Assembly: GCA_944325225.1 (NCBI GenBank)
Contig: CALUZQ010000007.1
Span: forward strand, 1 to 61,108
Direction: 5' to 3'
Origin: an uncultured Elusimicrobiales bacterium
GTDB lineage: Bacteria > Elusimicrobiota > Elusimicrobia > Elusimicrobiales > Elusimicrobiaceae
DNA: 61,108 bases
Below the pieces are notes generated by a model that searched no databases, was not told the DNA's origin, and saw only the letters and a program-made list of their open reading frames with translations. A program made the position numbers and the translations under genes. The first letter of the stretch is position 1. Each line of letters begins with the position of its first letter. Positions 24,831 through 33,574 of this stretch are shown in pieces.

Positions 24831-27191
24831 TTGTCCAAGAAATTTTTATTGCTCCTTTTGGCCGGCTTGCTGGCCGTTCCGTACGCGCGCGCGGAAGAAG
24901 CAGCTCAGCCGCAGGAAGTGGATCCCAACGGCCCATGGATGATTTGCGAAGTAGGAGTCAGTGGGCTTAAAAATATCCGCAAAAAAACCGTTACCAAGGC
25001 CGCCCATGCCAAAAAGGGCGAACTGTATGAACGGTTTACCATTTCCGAAGATATCCACGATATTTCCGCCTTGGGCAATTTTGACCAAGTGGAAATAGAC
25101 ATTTCCCCCATGCCCGGCACCCGCACCGAAAAAGACGGACGGGAAGCATATCCCTGCCACCGTTTGACCTACCTGGTGCAGGAAAAACCGATTTTTGACC
25201 GTTTAACCTACGAAGGGCGCAAACATTTGGGCAAAGGCACTATCACCCAGGCGATGACGCTTAAGCTCAAAGACCCGTTCAACGAAGCCAAACTGGAAGC
25301 CGACCTGGAACGCATCAAAGCCAAATACGCCGAAAAAGGATACATCAGCGCCGATGTTAAGTACGAACTTACCCGCGACGAACAATTAGGCGTTGTGTAT
25401 GTAAAACTAATCATTAACGAAGGCGAACGAGTGCGTGTGAAGGCCGTCAATTTTAACGGCGGCGGCGAACTGCCGACTGAAAAAATCCTCAAAAAAGCGT
25501 CCAACCGGCCCGGCAAAGTATTTAAACCGCAGAACCTGCAAAAGGATTGGGTAAAAATGACGCTCTACGGCCGCAACGAGGGGTATGCGGAATTTCTGCT
25601 CTCTGCCCCACAGGTGGATATGAACGAAGCCAAAACCGAAGCAACCATCACTTACGATTTAACCGAGGGCGAAAAAGTGGATTTCGGCACCGTATCGTTT
25701 AAAGGAAACAATGTTTTTACGCCTGAAGAACTGGGCAAGCAAGTATTCTTCCGCGAAGGGAACCTCTATAATCAAAAAGACTTTGACGATACCATCACCT
25801 CTATCCAGGAACAGTATGCCAACAAGGGCTACCTGCAGGTGCGCGTCAACCCCATTAAAAACATTAAGGACGGCCGGCTCAACATCACCTTTGACATCGC
25901 CGAAGGGCATATTTTCTACATTGACCACATAGATGTAACCGGCTACCAAAACACCAAGAAATATGTGTTCACGCGGGAACTTTCTATTCACCCCGGCGAT
26001 TTGTACGATAACGAAAAAATCCGCCGCAGCCAAACCAAAATTTTAAACCTGGGCTTCATCAACGATGTGCAAATAGACCTGCAGCCCACGGCCGACCCGC
26101 AAAAAGTGGACTTGGGCTTTAACATCGTAGAAGGACGGCCGGGTATGTTCACGGCCGGGCTGGCGATGAGCTCCATGGACGGATTGTACGGGGAAGTGTC
26201 CATTAACCATATGAACCTGTTTGGGCGGGCGCAGCGGCTGTCTTTGCGGACGCTGTTTGGTAAAGAAATTTTGGATTACACCGTCAGCTGGTCCACCCCG
26301 TGGATTTACGACAAACCGACTTCGCTTGGCTTGGATTTGTTCAACACCCGCCGTTACCGCTCCTTCTCTACGGAGAACCAGGCCTATACCGAAAAACGCC
26401 TGGGCGGACGCATCAAAGTAGGCCCCCGTTTTAACGACGATATTTACCAACTTTCGTTTGGCTACTCGTTTGAAAACATTGACATTTACGACATTGACCC
26501 GCTCTTTGTGTGCGATCCGACCAAAGATCCTTCCCAATGTATCGCCAAAGGGGATACGAATATGTCCTCCTTCAGCGTGGACTTTGCCATCGACACGCGC
26601 GACAATATCTGGGATCCCACCCGCGGCTGGCGCAACTCCATTGGGCTGGCATTGGCGGGCGGCCCGATTGGCGGCGACTTGGACTTGTGGTATTTAAACG
26701 CCCGCTCCATCTTCAACCACACGGTGTGGAATGTGGGCGGCAACTATCCGATTGTATTTGTACTGTCCAATAAAATTGGCTCTGTACAGGCCTATGGTCG
26801 TACGAAAGAAGTCCCACCGTATGAAAAATTCTTCTTAGGCGGCGCGGACACCATTCGCGGGTACGAACGCGCCGGCGAAGTAGGGCCCGAATTCGGCGGC
26901 GATATGTATTATGTGATGAATGCGGAGCTGCGCTTTCCGCTGGCGCGCGAAGGGCGGCGCAATATGGCGCAGCTGGCGTTCTTCTTTGATTTGGGCAACT
27001 CGTGGAATAAATTTGACGATTTGGAATTTTCACTGGGACCGAACGAAAACCAGTTTAAAGCCGGCGTGGGCGTGGGCTTGCGGTTTACCACGCCGTCCTT
27101 GCCGATCCGCATTGACTGGGGCTATGGGCTGAATCACAAGTCCAACGAGGACCGTTCCCATTTCTACTTCAACATCTCCAATATGATGTAA
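24831..27191 (+). CDS. bamA: Outer-membrane protein assembly factor BamA
   Basis: A 786-residue protein. A TTG start at 24831 is chosen because GGGGGAGG lies just upstream and it yields signal peptide LSKKFLLLLLAGLLAVPYARA. The ATG further upstream lies before the rpmB terminator. Five POTRA domains occupy about residues 35-415 (e.g. RLTYEGRKHLGKGTI, VDFGTVSFKGNNVFTPEEL). The 16-strand barrel follows, with the lid-lock motif FLGGADTIRGYERAGEVGP and an aromatic-containing last strand HFYFNISNMM. BamA folds and inserts beta-barrels into the outer membrane. It heads an operon with an OmpH-like chaperone and the lipid A genes, a classic arrangement. Confidence 0.95.
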   Translation: MSKKFLLLLLAGLLAVPYARAEEAAQPQEVDPNGPWMICEVGVSGLKNIRKKTVTKAAHAKKGELYERFTISEDIHDISALGNFDQVEIDISPMPGTRTEKDGREAYPCHRLTYLVQEKPIFDRLTYEGRKHLGKGTITQAMTLKLKDPFNEAKLEADLERIKAKYAEKGYISADVKYELTRDEQLGVVYVKLIINEGERVRVKAVNFNGGGELPTEKILKKASNRPGKVFKPQNLQKDWVKMTLYGRNEGYAEFLLSAPQVDMNEAKTEATITYDLTEGEKVDFGTVSFKGNNVFTPEELGKQVFFREGNLYNQKDFDDTITSIQEQYANKGYLQVRVNPIKNIKDGRLNITFDIAEGHIFYIDHIDVTGYQNTKKYVFTRELSIHPGDLYDNEKIRRSQTKILNLGFINDVQIDLQPTADPQKVDLGFNIVEGRPGMFTAGLAMSSMDGLYGEVSINHMNLFGRAQRLSLRTLFGKEILDYTVSWSTPWIYDKPTSLGLDLFNTRRYRSFSTENQAYTEKRLGGRIKVGPRFNDDIYQLSFGYSFENIDIYDIDPLFVCDPTKDPSQCIAKGDTNMSSFSVDFAIDTRDNIWDPTRGWRNSIGLALAGGPIGGDLDLWYLNARSIFNHTVWNVGGNYPIVFVLSNKIGSVQAYGRTKEVPPYEKFFLGGADTIRGYERAGEVGPEFGGDMYYVMNAELRFPLAREGRRNMAQLAFFFDLGNSWNKFDDLEFSLGPNENQFKAGVGVGLRFTTPSLPIRIDWGYGLNHKSNEDRSHFYFNISNMM

Positions 27192-27198
27192 AAGCGTT

Positions 27199-28272
27199 AT
27201 GAAAAAAGTTTGGCTGGGCTTTATAATTTGCTTCTTAGCGGCACCGGTACTGGCGCAGGAAAACTCGGCAGATGAATTATCCGCCGAAGAAGCCGCCGCC
27301 GTGGCCGCCATTTTAGCCCAAACAGCCGCCCAACAAGCCCAGGAAGCGGAGGATAAAATCGTCCTGCCGGAAGAAACCAAACAACAGGCCTTTGACGAGG
27401 TCAACCCGCCAAATGCTAACGCGTCCTCTTTGCCGGCAGACACGCCGGTTTCAGTCGACGAATCGGCCTCTTTGCCCGCAGATACGCCGCAAGCGGATTC
27501 TCTTTCGTCCGTCCCGCAAACAAACGAAACAGCCGCCGTGGCCGAGGATCCCGCCTCTGCGGCGCAGCCGCCTGCTGCAGCAGCTCCGGATTTGGCCGAA
27601 CAGCCCCTGCCCGATGATACGGAACCCAAGGCGGAAAAATGCCTGCCGGTGGCGTATATTGATATTGACGAGGCCTTCAACGAACACCCCCGCACCATAG
27701 CTGTCAAAAAGCAAATCCGGCTGAAGATTTTATCCAAAGAAGAAGAAGTCCGCGGGGCAAAAGAACTGATTAAAACCCTGGAAGCCGAAAATAGGCAAAT
27801 GACCCGGCAGGTGCGCGAGCTGAAACCGTATTACGAGCGCATCGTGGCGGAACCGCAGCCCCTGCTGCCCAAGATAGAGGAAAGCGCCGATTCTCTGCTG
27901 CTGGGCAACATCTTAAACCGGCTTACTTTTTCGGGGGCGGAAATTCTATCCACCAGCCCGCTTAATACCCCTGCGGAGCTGGAAGATTTAACGGCCCGGA
28001 TTGTTGCCAACAAAAAAATTATTGCGGAACGCGAATTTTTTATTGATAATTATAAATATACCACCCGGGAAGAAATTTTAAAGCTGGAAAAGAAAGAAGT
28101 AAACGAAATTTTAAAAGACATCTATATAGAAATTAAATCCTTCGCCAAGAAGCGAAATGTCGGCGCGATTGTGCGCAAAGAAGATTTGCTGTATGGCGAA
28201 CGGCCGGTTAATGTAACGAAAGATTTTATAGACCGGCTTAAAAAATCCAAAAAATACCGCAAACGCGGCTAA
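27199..28272 (+). CDS. OmpH/Skp-like periplasmic chaperone with long disordered N-region
   Basis: A 357-residue protein, about twice the usual Skp length. Signal peptide MKKVWLGFIICFLAAPVLAQ is followed by about 120 residues rich in Ala, Glu, Pro and Asp with a repeated phrase (SLPADTPVSVD / SLPADTPQADS). From about 145 the OmpH-like part begins: LPVAYIDIDEAFNEHPRTIAVKKQI, then a long coiled coil (about 170-300) and a basic end (KKSKKYRKRG). Position between bamA and lpxD is the conserved skp position. The inserted linker is unusual. Chaperone function is inferred from family and context. Confidence 0.8.
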   Translation: MKKVWLGFIICFLAAPVLAQENSADELSAEEAAAVAAILAQTAAQQAQEAEDKIVLPEETKQQAFDEVNPPNANASSLPADTPVSVDESASLPADTPQADSLSSVPQTNETAAVAEDPASAAQPPAAAAPDLAEQPLPDDTEPKAEKCLPVAYIDIDEAFNEHPRTIAVKKQIRLKILSKEEEVRGAKELIKTLEAENRQMTRQVRELKPYYERIVAEPQPLLPKIEESADSLLLGNILNRLTFSGAEILSTSPLNTPAELEDLTARIVANKKIIAEREFFIDNYKYTTREEILKLEKKEVNEILKDIYIEIKSFAKKRNVGAIVRKEDLLYGERPVNVTKDFIDRLKKSKKYRKRG

Positions 28273-28286
28273 CCGAGGTTCTATTT

Positions 28287-29363
28287 ATGCTTAACTTAAC
28301 CCTAGACCAACTGGTCCAAATTACCGGGGCCGAGCCCAACACCCGCCAAGAAATTACCGTGCGGGAATTATGCGCACTGGAAGAAGCGCATGAAGGAGGC
28401 CTTTGCTATTTAACCTCCCTGGAAAAAACCGATGGCTTAAAAGAGTTAAAAGCCGCCGCTTTAATCGTGCCGGAAGAAGCCAAAACCAAAGAACTTCCGT
28501 TCTCCGGCACGCTGCTTTATTCCAAAAACCCGGAATGGGCCTTTATTTTATTGATGAAATATGCCGACGCCCAAAAACAAAAACATACTTCCGGCATTCA
28601 TCCCACGGCAGTCATCAGCCCATCAGCCAAATTGGGGGCGGAAGTATCCGTAGGGGCGTACACGGTAATAGAGGACGGCGCCGTCATCGGCGAGGGGACC
28701 GTTATTTTCCCCCAATGCTACATCGGTAAAAATGTAACAATCGGCAAACACTGCTATATTTATCCGCAGGTAGTGATCCGCGAAGAATGCGTGCTGAAAG
28801 ATTATGTAATTTTGCAGGCCGGGGCCAAAATCGGTTCGGACGGATTCGGCTTCACTTTTCACGACGGGCGGCACCAAAAAATTCCGCAAATTGGCAATGT
28901 GGTGCTGGGCAACGATGTGGAAGTGCAGTCCAACTCCTGCATAGACCGCGCCAAAATTTCCAGCACTTATATTGGCGACAACACCAAAATAGACAACCTG
29001 GTGCAAGTCGGCCACAATGTAAAAGTAGGCATGAGCAGCATTATGTGCGCCCAGGTGGGAGTAGCCGGCACAACGAATATTGGAAACGGCGTCATCTTAG
29101 CGGGCCAGGTAGGGCTGGCCGGACATATGACAATCGGCGACCGGGCCCAAGTAGGTGCGCAGTCGGGCGTGATGACTTCTATCCCGGCGGGGCAGGTTTA
29201 TTTCGGTTACCCGGCCATGCCGCAGCGCGAAGCGTTCAAACAGCAAGCGATGCTGCGCAAACTGCCGGAATTATATAAAGAATTCCGCGCCGCTAAAAAA
29301 CAGGCGGACGAGCTGAAGAATTTATCGTTTTTGGGAAAACTTAAAAAATTAATAGGATTTTAA
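28287..29363 (+). CDS. lpxD: UDP-3-O-acylglucosamine N-acyltransferase
   Basis: A 358-residue protein of usual length that adds the second acyl chain in lipid A synthesis. The N-terminal LpxD domain (about 1-100) is followed by a left-handed hexapeptide repeat helix (e.g. IGEGTVIFPQCYIGKNVTIGKH, VSVGAYTVIEDGAVIGEG), and VQVGHNVKVG carries the catalytic His. GSDGFGFTFHDGRHQKIPQIG is a strong LpxD marker. A C-terminal helical tail trimerises. It lies 14 bp after the OmpH-like gene and 2 bp before lpxC. Confidence 0.95.
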   Translation: MLNLTLDQLVQITGAEPNTRQEITVRELCALEEAHEGGLCYLTSLEKTDGLKELKAAALIVPEEAKTKELPFSGTLLYSKNPEWAFILLMKYADAQKQKHTSGIHPTAVISPSAKLGAEVSVGAYTVIEDGAVIGEGTVIFPQCYIGKNVTIGKHCYIYPQVVIREECVLKDYVILQAGAKIGSDGFGFTFHDGRHQKIPQIGNVVLGNDVEVQSNSCIDRAKISSTYIGDNTKIDNLVQVGHNVKVGMSSIMCAQVGVAGTTNIGNGVILAGQVGLAGHMTIGDRAQVGAQSGVMTSIPAGQVYFGYPAMPQREAFKQQAMLRKLPELYKEFRAAKKQADELKNLSFLGKLKKLIGF

Positions 29364-29365
29364 TT

Positions 29366-30190
29366 ATGAGAAAAACACTAGCTGCACCTGCCGTGGTAAG
29401 CGGAATTGGTCTGCACACGGGCGTCCCCGCCACCATGACCTTTAAACCCGCCGATAACGGAATTACTTTTTTGCGGACGGACATTCCCCACGCCACCCCT
29501 ATTTTGGCGCAGGTAAACAGTGTCAGCTCCACGCTGCGCGGCACCAATCTTAAAAACGAAACCGCCGAAGTGTGGACGGTGGAACACGCCCTTTCTGCGC
29601 TGCACGCGCTGGGCATTACCGACGCCGCTGTAGAGATGGACGGCCCCGAACCGCCCGTAACCGACGGCGCCAGCGACCAATACATAGAAGCCCTGCAAAA
29701 ATCTGGTCTAAAAGAACTAAACGCCGAACAGCCGCTTTTACATATCAAGCAAAAAATCACCTATTCCAGCGGCAACATTTCCTATAGCGCCGAACCGGCG
29801 GATAAGCTGACTTTTACTTTTCTGTTTTTGCACAAGCACCCGCTGGTCAGCCGGCAGGAATTTACGCTGGAATTTACGCCGGAGAATTATATCCGGGAAA
29901 TTTCCCGCGCGCGCACCTTTGGGTTTGAAGAAGAATTGGCCTTTTTAAAAGCGCATGGGCTGGCCAAAGGCGGCAATTTGGAAAATGCCGTAATCGTTGG
30001 GAAAGATAAATTTTTAAACGAACTGCGCTACCCGGACGAGCTGGTCCGTCATAAAATTTTGGACCTGGTGGGCGATTTAAGCTTAACCGGCCGCAAACTG
30101 CCGCCGCTTAAAATTACCTGTGCCTGCGGCGGGCATAAACACAATGTTATTTTTGCTAAAATTTTGTTGGCAAATTCGGAGGAAAAATGA
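29366..30190 (+). CDS. lpxC: UDP-3-O-acyl-N-acetylglucosamine deacetylase
   Basis: A 274-residue zinc amidase, the committed step of lipid A synthesis. Family motifs: SGIGLHTG at the start, WTVEHALSALHALGI (zinc His), DGPEPPVTDGAS, and RHKILDLVGDLSLTG (zinc His and Asp). The usual GHALN motif near the end reads GHKHNV here, a modest change with the key His kept. It is slightly shorter than the ~305-residue enterobacterial form. The stop overlaps fabZ by 4 bp (ATGA). Confidence 0.94.
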   Translation: MRKTLAAPAVVSGIGLHTGVPATMTFKPADNGITFLRTDIPHATPILAQVNSVSSTLRGTNLKNETAEVWTVEHALSALHALGITDAAVEMDGPEPPVTDGASDQYIEALQKSGLKELNAEQPLLHIKQKITYSSGNISYSAEPADKLTFTFLFLHKHPLVSRQEFTLEFTPENYIREISRARTFGFEEELAFLKAHGLAKGGNLENAVIVGKDKFLNELRYPDELVRHKILDLVGDLSLTGRKLPPLKITCACGGHKHNVIFAKILLANSEEK

Positions 30191-30678
30191 GCGCGAAATC
30201 CGCGAGTTTAAAAGAATTTTTAACACTTCCTGCAATTAAAGTATATGATCAGGAACACATCAAACGCAATATCCCCCACCGCGAGCCGTTTTTGCTGGTT
30301 GACGAGGTGCGCGAACTGGAATCCGGCAAAAAATATGTAGGCATTCGCCGTGTACGGGCAGAGGAGTATTATTTTCAAGGGCACTTTCCAGGCCGGCCGG
30401 TAATGCCGGGCGTGCTGGTGGTAGAAAGCATGTCCCAGGCGTTTGGCGGGGCCATTATGAGTCGCACCGTCGGCGAGAACCGGGGAATCCCGCTCTTTTT
30501 AAGTATAGACGAAGCCAAATTCCGCGGTATGGTGCAGCCCGGCGACACGCTGGAAATGCCCATTGAAGTATTGCGGTTGGGCAAAATTTCAAAAATCTAT
30601 GCGGAAGCTTACGTGAACGGCAAGTTGTGCGCGCAAGCCACCCTGAACTTCATCTTAGGAGAAACTTCCCATGTCTAA
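30187..30678 (+). CDS. fabZ: 3-hydroxyacyl-ACP dehydratase FabZ
   Basis: A 163-residue hot-dog-fold enzyme that dehydrates 3-hydroxyacyl-ACP in fatty-acid elongation, competing with LpxA for the same precursor. NIPHREPFLLVDEV opens the fold, and GHFPGRPVMPGVLVVESMSQ carries the catalytic His and Glu. It sits between lpxC and lpxA with overlaps on both sides (4 and 8 bp), a standard arrangement that links membrane lipid and lipid A supply. Confidence 0.96.
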   Translation: MSAKSASLKEFLTLPAIKVYDQEHIKRNIPHREPFLLVDEVRELESGKKYVGIRRVRAEEYYFQGHFPGRPVMPGVLVVESMSQAFGGAIMSRTVGENRGIPLFLSIDEAKFRGMVQPGDTLEMPIEVLRLGKISKIYAEAYVNGKLCAQATLNFILGETSHV

Positions 30679-31468
30679 CATTCACCCCACAGCTATTATT
30701 GATCCGTCCGCCCAAATTGATTCTTCCACGGAGATCGGCCCTTATACGATTATCGGCAAGAATGTGGTGATTGGCAAAAACAATCACATCGGCCCCTATT
30801 GCGTGATAGAAAATACGACGATGGGCGACGGCAACGAACTGATTGCCAGCGCGTTTGTGGGCGTAAAACCGCAGGATTTGTCCTATAAAGACGAACCCAC
30901 CCGCGTAACGATGGGCAACGGCAATAAAATCCGCGAATGCGTAACTATTCACCGTTCCACCAAGTTGGATAAACCCACCTCCATCGGCAACAACTGCCTT
31001 TTGATGGCCAACTCCCACATTGCGCACGACTGTCAGCTGGGCAATAACATCATTATTGCCAACAGCACGGGTGTGGCGGGCCATGTGGTGGTAGAGGACC
31101 GGGTGGTTATGTCGGGCATGGTAGGCATTCATCAATTTGTACGCGTCGGCACGATGGCGATGCTTTCGGGCGGGGCCATGCTGCCGCTGGATATTCCTCC
31201 GTATTGTATTGCCCAGGGCGAACGGGCCCGGTTGGTGGGGTTAAACCTCGTCGGTATGCGCCGGGGCGGGCTGTCGCGCGAAACGATTGCCGAAATCCGC
31301 CACGCTTATAAACTGCTCTTCCGCAGCGGCAAACGCCTGCAGGAAGCCATGGACGAGCTGGAAGCCGCGCACCCGTGCAAAGAAGTGCAGCATATGATTG
31401 ATTTTTGCCGGGCTTCGTCCCGCGGGGTGGCGTCAGCCAAGCGCAAAGTAAACGAGCATGACGAATAA
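30671..31468 (+). CDS. lpxA: UDP-N-acetylglucosamine O-acyltransferase
   Basis: A 265-residue hexapeptide-repeat enzyme, first step of lipid A synthesis. Repeats start at IHPTAIIDPSAQIDSS and run through IGPYTIIGKNVVIGKNNHIGP. NSHIAHDCQLGNN contains the catalytic His. IHQFVRVGTMAMLSGG and the C-terminal helical domain (GLNLVGMRRGGLSRETI) are typical of LpxA. It overlaps lpxI by 11 bp. Confidence 0.96.
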   Translation: MSNIHPTAIIDPSAQIDSSTEIGPYTIIGKNVVIGKNNHIGPYCVIENTTMGDGNELIASAFVGVKPQDLSYKDEPTRVTMGNGNKIRECVTIHRSTKLDKPTSIGNNCLLMANSHIAHDCQLGNNIIIANSTGVAGHVVVEDRVVMSGMVGIHQFVRVGTMAMLSGGAMLPLDIPPYCIAQGERARLVGLNLVGMRRGGLSRETIAEIRHAYKLLFRSGKRLQEAMDELEAAHPCKEVQHMIDFCRASSRGVASAKRKVNEHDE

Positions 31469-32285
31469 TAAAATAGGGCTCATCGCCGGCGAAGGGAAAA
31501 TGCCCGTCTATATTGCCCAAAAGGCAACGGCACAAGGGTACGAAGTGTATGTGGCCGGGGCCAAGGGAAACGCCAAAGAAGAGGACTTTAAAAACTGCGC
31601 CCGGGTGTTCCAATCTTTCCGATTGGGACAGCTGGGGGCGGGCATTCGTTTTTTTAAAGAGCACGGCGTAACGCGCGTGATTATGGCGGGGAGGGTGCAG
31701 CACACTTCTATTTTTTCCAACTTAATGCCGGATTTGCGGGGCGCGAAATTTTTGGCTTCCTTAAAAAATATGCAGACCAAAAATATCCTCTCCCGCGTAA
31801 TGGACGAATTTAAAAAAGACGGAATAGAATTTGAACATTCCGCCTTGTTTTTAGAAGATTTTATGCCGCAGAAAGGGCTGTTGTCGGCGCGGAAGCCAAC
31901 GGAAGAAGAAGAAAAAACCGTATCCTTTGGATATAAGATTGCCAAGGCCATTGCCGCGCTGGATATTGGTTTAACTTGTGTAGTCAGCCAAAATGCGGTG
32001 ATTGCGGTAGAGGGAATGGAAGGAACGGACCGCTGTATTTTGCGGGCCGGGGAACTGTATAAAAATTCCGCAGAAAAAAAGTCCGCCGTGGCGGTAGTCA
32101 AAGTGGCCCGGCCGGACCAGGACAGCCGCTTTGATTTGCCCGTTATCGGCAAAGGCACCCTGGAAAGTTTGCACCGGGCCGGATTTGAAGTGCTGGCGTT
32201 TGAAGCCGGCAAGACTTTGGTGCTGGATTTAGAAGAAGTAATCCGACTGGCCGACAAGTACCATATTTCGCTATTGGCCGTTTGA
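31458..32285 (+). CDS. lpxI: UDP-2,3-diacylglucosamine pyrophosphatase LpxI
   Basis: A 275-residue protein of the LpxI family (formerly DUF1009), which replaces LpxH in alphaproteobacteria and several other phyla. Motifs: IGLIAGEGKMPVYIAQKA at the N-terminus, VIMAGRVQHTSIFSNL, and the C-terminal catalytic domain with QNAVIAVEGMEGTDRCILRAG, KVARPDQDSRFDLPVIG and AGKTLVLD. It is the last lipid A gene in the operon and is followed by a terminator. Confidence 0.94.
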   Translation: MTNNKIGLIAGEGKMPVYIAQKATAQGYEVYVAGAKGNAKEEDFKNCARVFQSFRLGQLGAGIRFFKEHGVTRVIMAGRVQHTSIFSNLMPDLRGAKFLASLKNMQTKNILSRVMDEFKKDGIEFEHSALFLEDFMPQKGLLSARKPTEEEEKTVSFGYKIAKAIAALDIGLTCVVSQNAVIAVEGMEGTDRCILRAGELYKNSAEKKSAVAVVKVARPDQDSRFDLPVIGKGTLESLHRAGFEVLAFEAGKTLVLDLEEVIRLADKYHISLLAV

Positions 32286-32317
32286 ACGGTTAACCGCTTT
32301 TTCATAAAAAGAGGAAG

Positions 32318-32348
32318 AAACGCCCCGGCTTTTTGCCGGGGCGTTTTT
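32318..32348. terminator. Bidirectional terminator between lpxI and pilin gene
   Basis: 12-bp stem AAACGCCCCGGC / GCCGGGGCGTTT, T5 loop and T-run; A-run on the other side. Confidence 0.9.
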
Positions 32349-32369
32349 AACTATATACTAACTGCTGGG

Positions 32370-32909
32370 CTAAGGCAATAAATAATTATTGCCTTCTGTG
32401 GCCACCCCGCCTAAACTTTTACATAACCGGTTCAGAAGCACACTTCCGCCTATACAAAAAGTCTGCCCGGGATTGGTTTTAGAATGCGGCAAATAAATAA
32501 TTGTCTTAATCAAAATTCTCCCTGATGACGGGTTATCAATCCAAGCTTCTATCCTATCAAATCCCCGGTCTGCATAGGAAGCCCCGCCATTATAATCCAT
32601 TCTTAAATTTCCATCACACTTTAGTTGGCCGCTTCCTATTTCAACACAGCCGGTAATATCCAAATCCAACCCTTGCAAGGTGTCATTTGGATAGATACCG
32701 TTGGCTAAATAATATGCTTCCAACGCCGTTTGCAGCGGCCGAACGGTAGCCATCAAGCGGGCCCATTGGGTTTTCAGCACGGCTTGTTCATATCGCGGCA
32801 GCGCCACCGCTGCCAAAATACCGATGATTAAAACAACCACTAATAACTCTATTAGCGTAAATCCGGCGTTTTTTTCGCCGGGGAATATTTTTTGATAAGT
32901 TTTGTTCAT
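32370..32909 (-). CDS. Type IV pilin-like protein (first copy)
   Basis: A 179-residue prepilin. The start at 32909 (ATG) is preferred to a TTG two codons upstream. The 16-residue leader MNKTYQKIFPGEKNAG is cut before FTLIELLVVVLIIGILAAVA; mature E5 is present. The globular part starts with YEQAVLKTQWARLMATVRPLQTALEAYYLANG, as in PilE/PilA-type pilins. Cys pairs (TGCVEI/KCDG and FCIGG/LCKS) suggest a disulfide-bonded D-region. No Shine-Dalgarno site is present. The 5' end is nearly identical to the second pilin gene at the right edge of the window, while the C-terminal parts differ. Confidence 0.92.
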   Translation of the reverse strand: MNKTYQKIFPGEKNAGFTLIELLVVVLIIGILAAVALPRYEQAVLKTQWARLMATVRPLQTALEAYYLANGIYPNDTLQGLDLDITGCVEIGSGQLKCDGNLRMDYNGGASYADRGFDRIEAWIDNPSSGRILIKTIIYLPHSKTNPGQTFCIGGSVLLNRLCKSLGGVATEGNNYLLP

Positions 32910-32939
32910 CCGCAAAATTTATCAAAAAAAACGAGTCAA
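32803..32939 (-). repeat. Pilin 5' cassette, copy 1
   Basis: Direct repeat of 60952-61092, covering the leader, hydrophobic helix and promoter region. I count 5 substitutions plus a 4-nt difference in a homopolymer over 137 bp. Confidence 0.85.
32916..32939 (-). promoter_or_regulatory. Putative pilin promoter with 8-nt T tract
   Basis: On the minus strand TTGACT (32939-32934), then CG, T8, GA, then TAAATT (32921-32916) and 6 nt to the ATG. The spacer is only 12 bp, compared with 16 in the second pilin copy. Confidence 0.4.
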
Positions 32940-33574
32940 GGGGCGAGCCGCCCCTCCCCACTCTATGCCCGTTAACACGATTAGTTTAAGCCACACTGTT
33001 CGTGCAAGGTTGCACTCTAAAAATAGGAAACACCATTTCCGCTTTGTCGTGGCTGTTGCCGGGGCTGTTGAATCAGCCCCTTTGTCCTGTTTATAAAAAG
33101 CGGTTGGGTCGGAGCAGAAATTTTATTGTTTGAGCGCGGACTTTCGCGCAAGTTATAAAATTTCCCGCTAAAACCTGCTTTTTATAGGGCCTTCCAGCCA
33201 ACGGAATCCGGCTCGGACAGGGTTTCGCGAATTACGATACTGACGCATTAGGGAAACAACGGGTTAGAGATATTTCTAAAAGGACAAGCTGTCCACGGGC
33301 CAGGACAGACGCTTTTTGGTACTTTTTCCCGTCGGGAAAAGTACACCCCTAGCCAGGGGCTTCCAGCCCGCACGCTCCGCTTCAACCACACGGCTATAAA
33401 ATCCCCGTTCCCCACTGGATTTCCTTTTGAAAAACCGCACCCGGCCAGCCCCCTGGGAAAGCGTTTATTTCGGTCTTTTCATTTTTCTTTCTTTATGATA
33501 GTATGTTAGTAGGAAGTCTCCCGCCCTAAGACGGGAGAGCGTTCTATGTATTTCTAATTTAACGAGGATTTAAA
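32940..33574. other. Non-coding stretch rich in hairpins
   Basis: No open frame here looks real. Inverted pairs: GGGGCTG/CAGCCCC at 33061-33080; GCGCG/CGCGC at 33134-33149; CTGTCC/GGACAG at 33289-33308; GTACTTTTTCCC/GGGAAAAGTAC at 33319-33344; CCCCT/AGGGG at 33346-33359. TATGAT at 33494-33499 is a possible tpiA -10. I recognise no known RNA family or insertion-sequence remnant. Confidence 0.55.
33494..33538 (+). promoter_or_regulatory. Possible tpiA promoter and leader hairpin
   Basis: TATGAT at 33494-33499, then a TCTCCCG/CGGGAGA stem-loop (33517-33538) in the presumed 5' leader, 37 nt before the ATG. Confidence 0.4.

Noticed and set aside
32902-33096. 64-residue plus-strand frame across the pilin promoter
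   Set aside because: Starts inside the opposite pilin promoter and has no recognisable features; the region is better explained as non-coding.
33289-33359. CRISPR-like array
   Set aside because: The hairpins have different sequences and no regular repeat-spacer pattern; no cas genes in the window.
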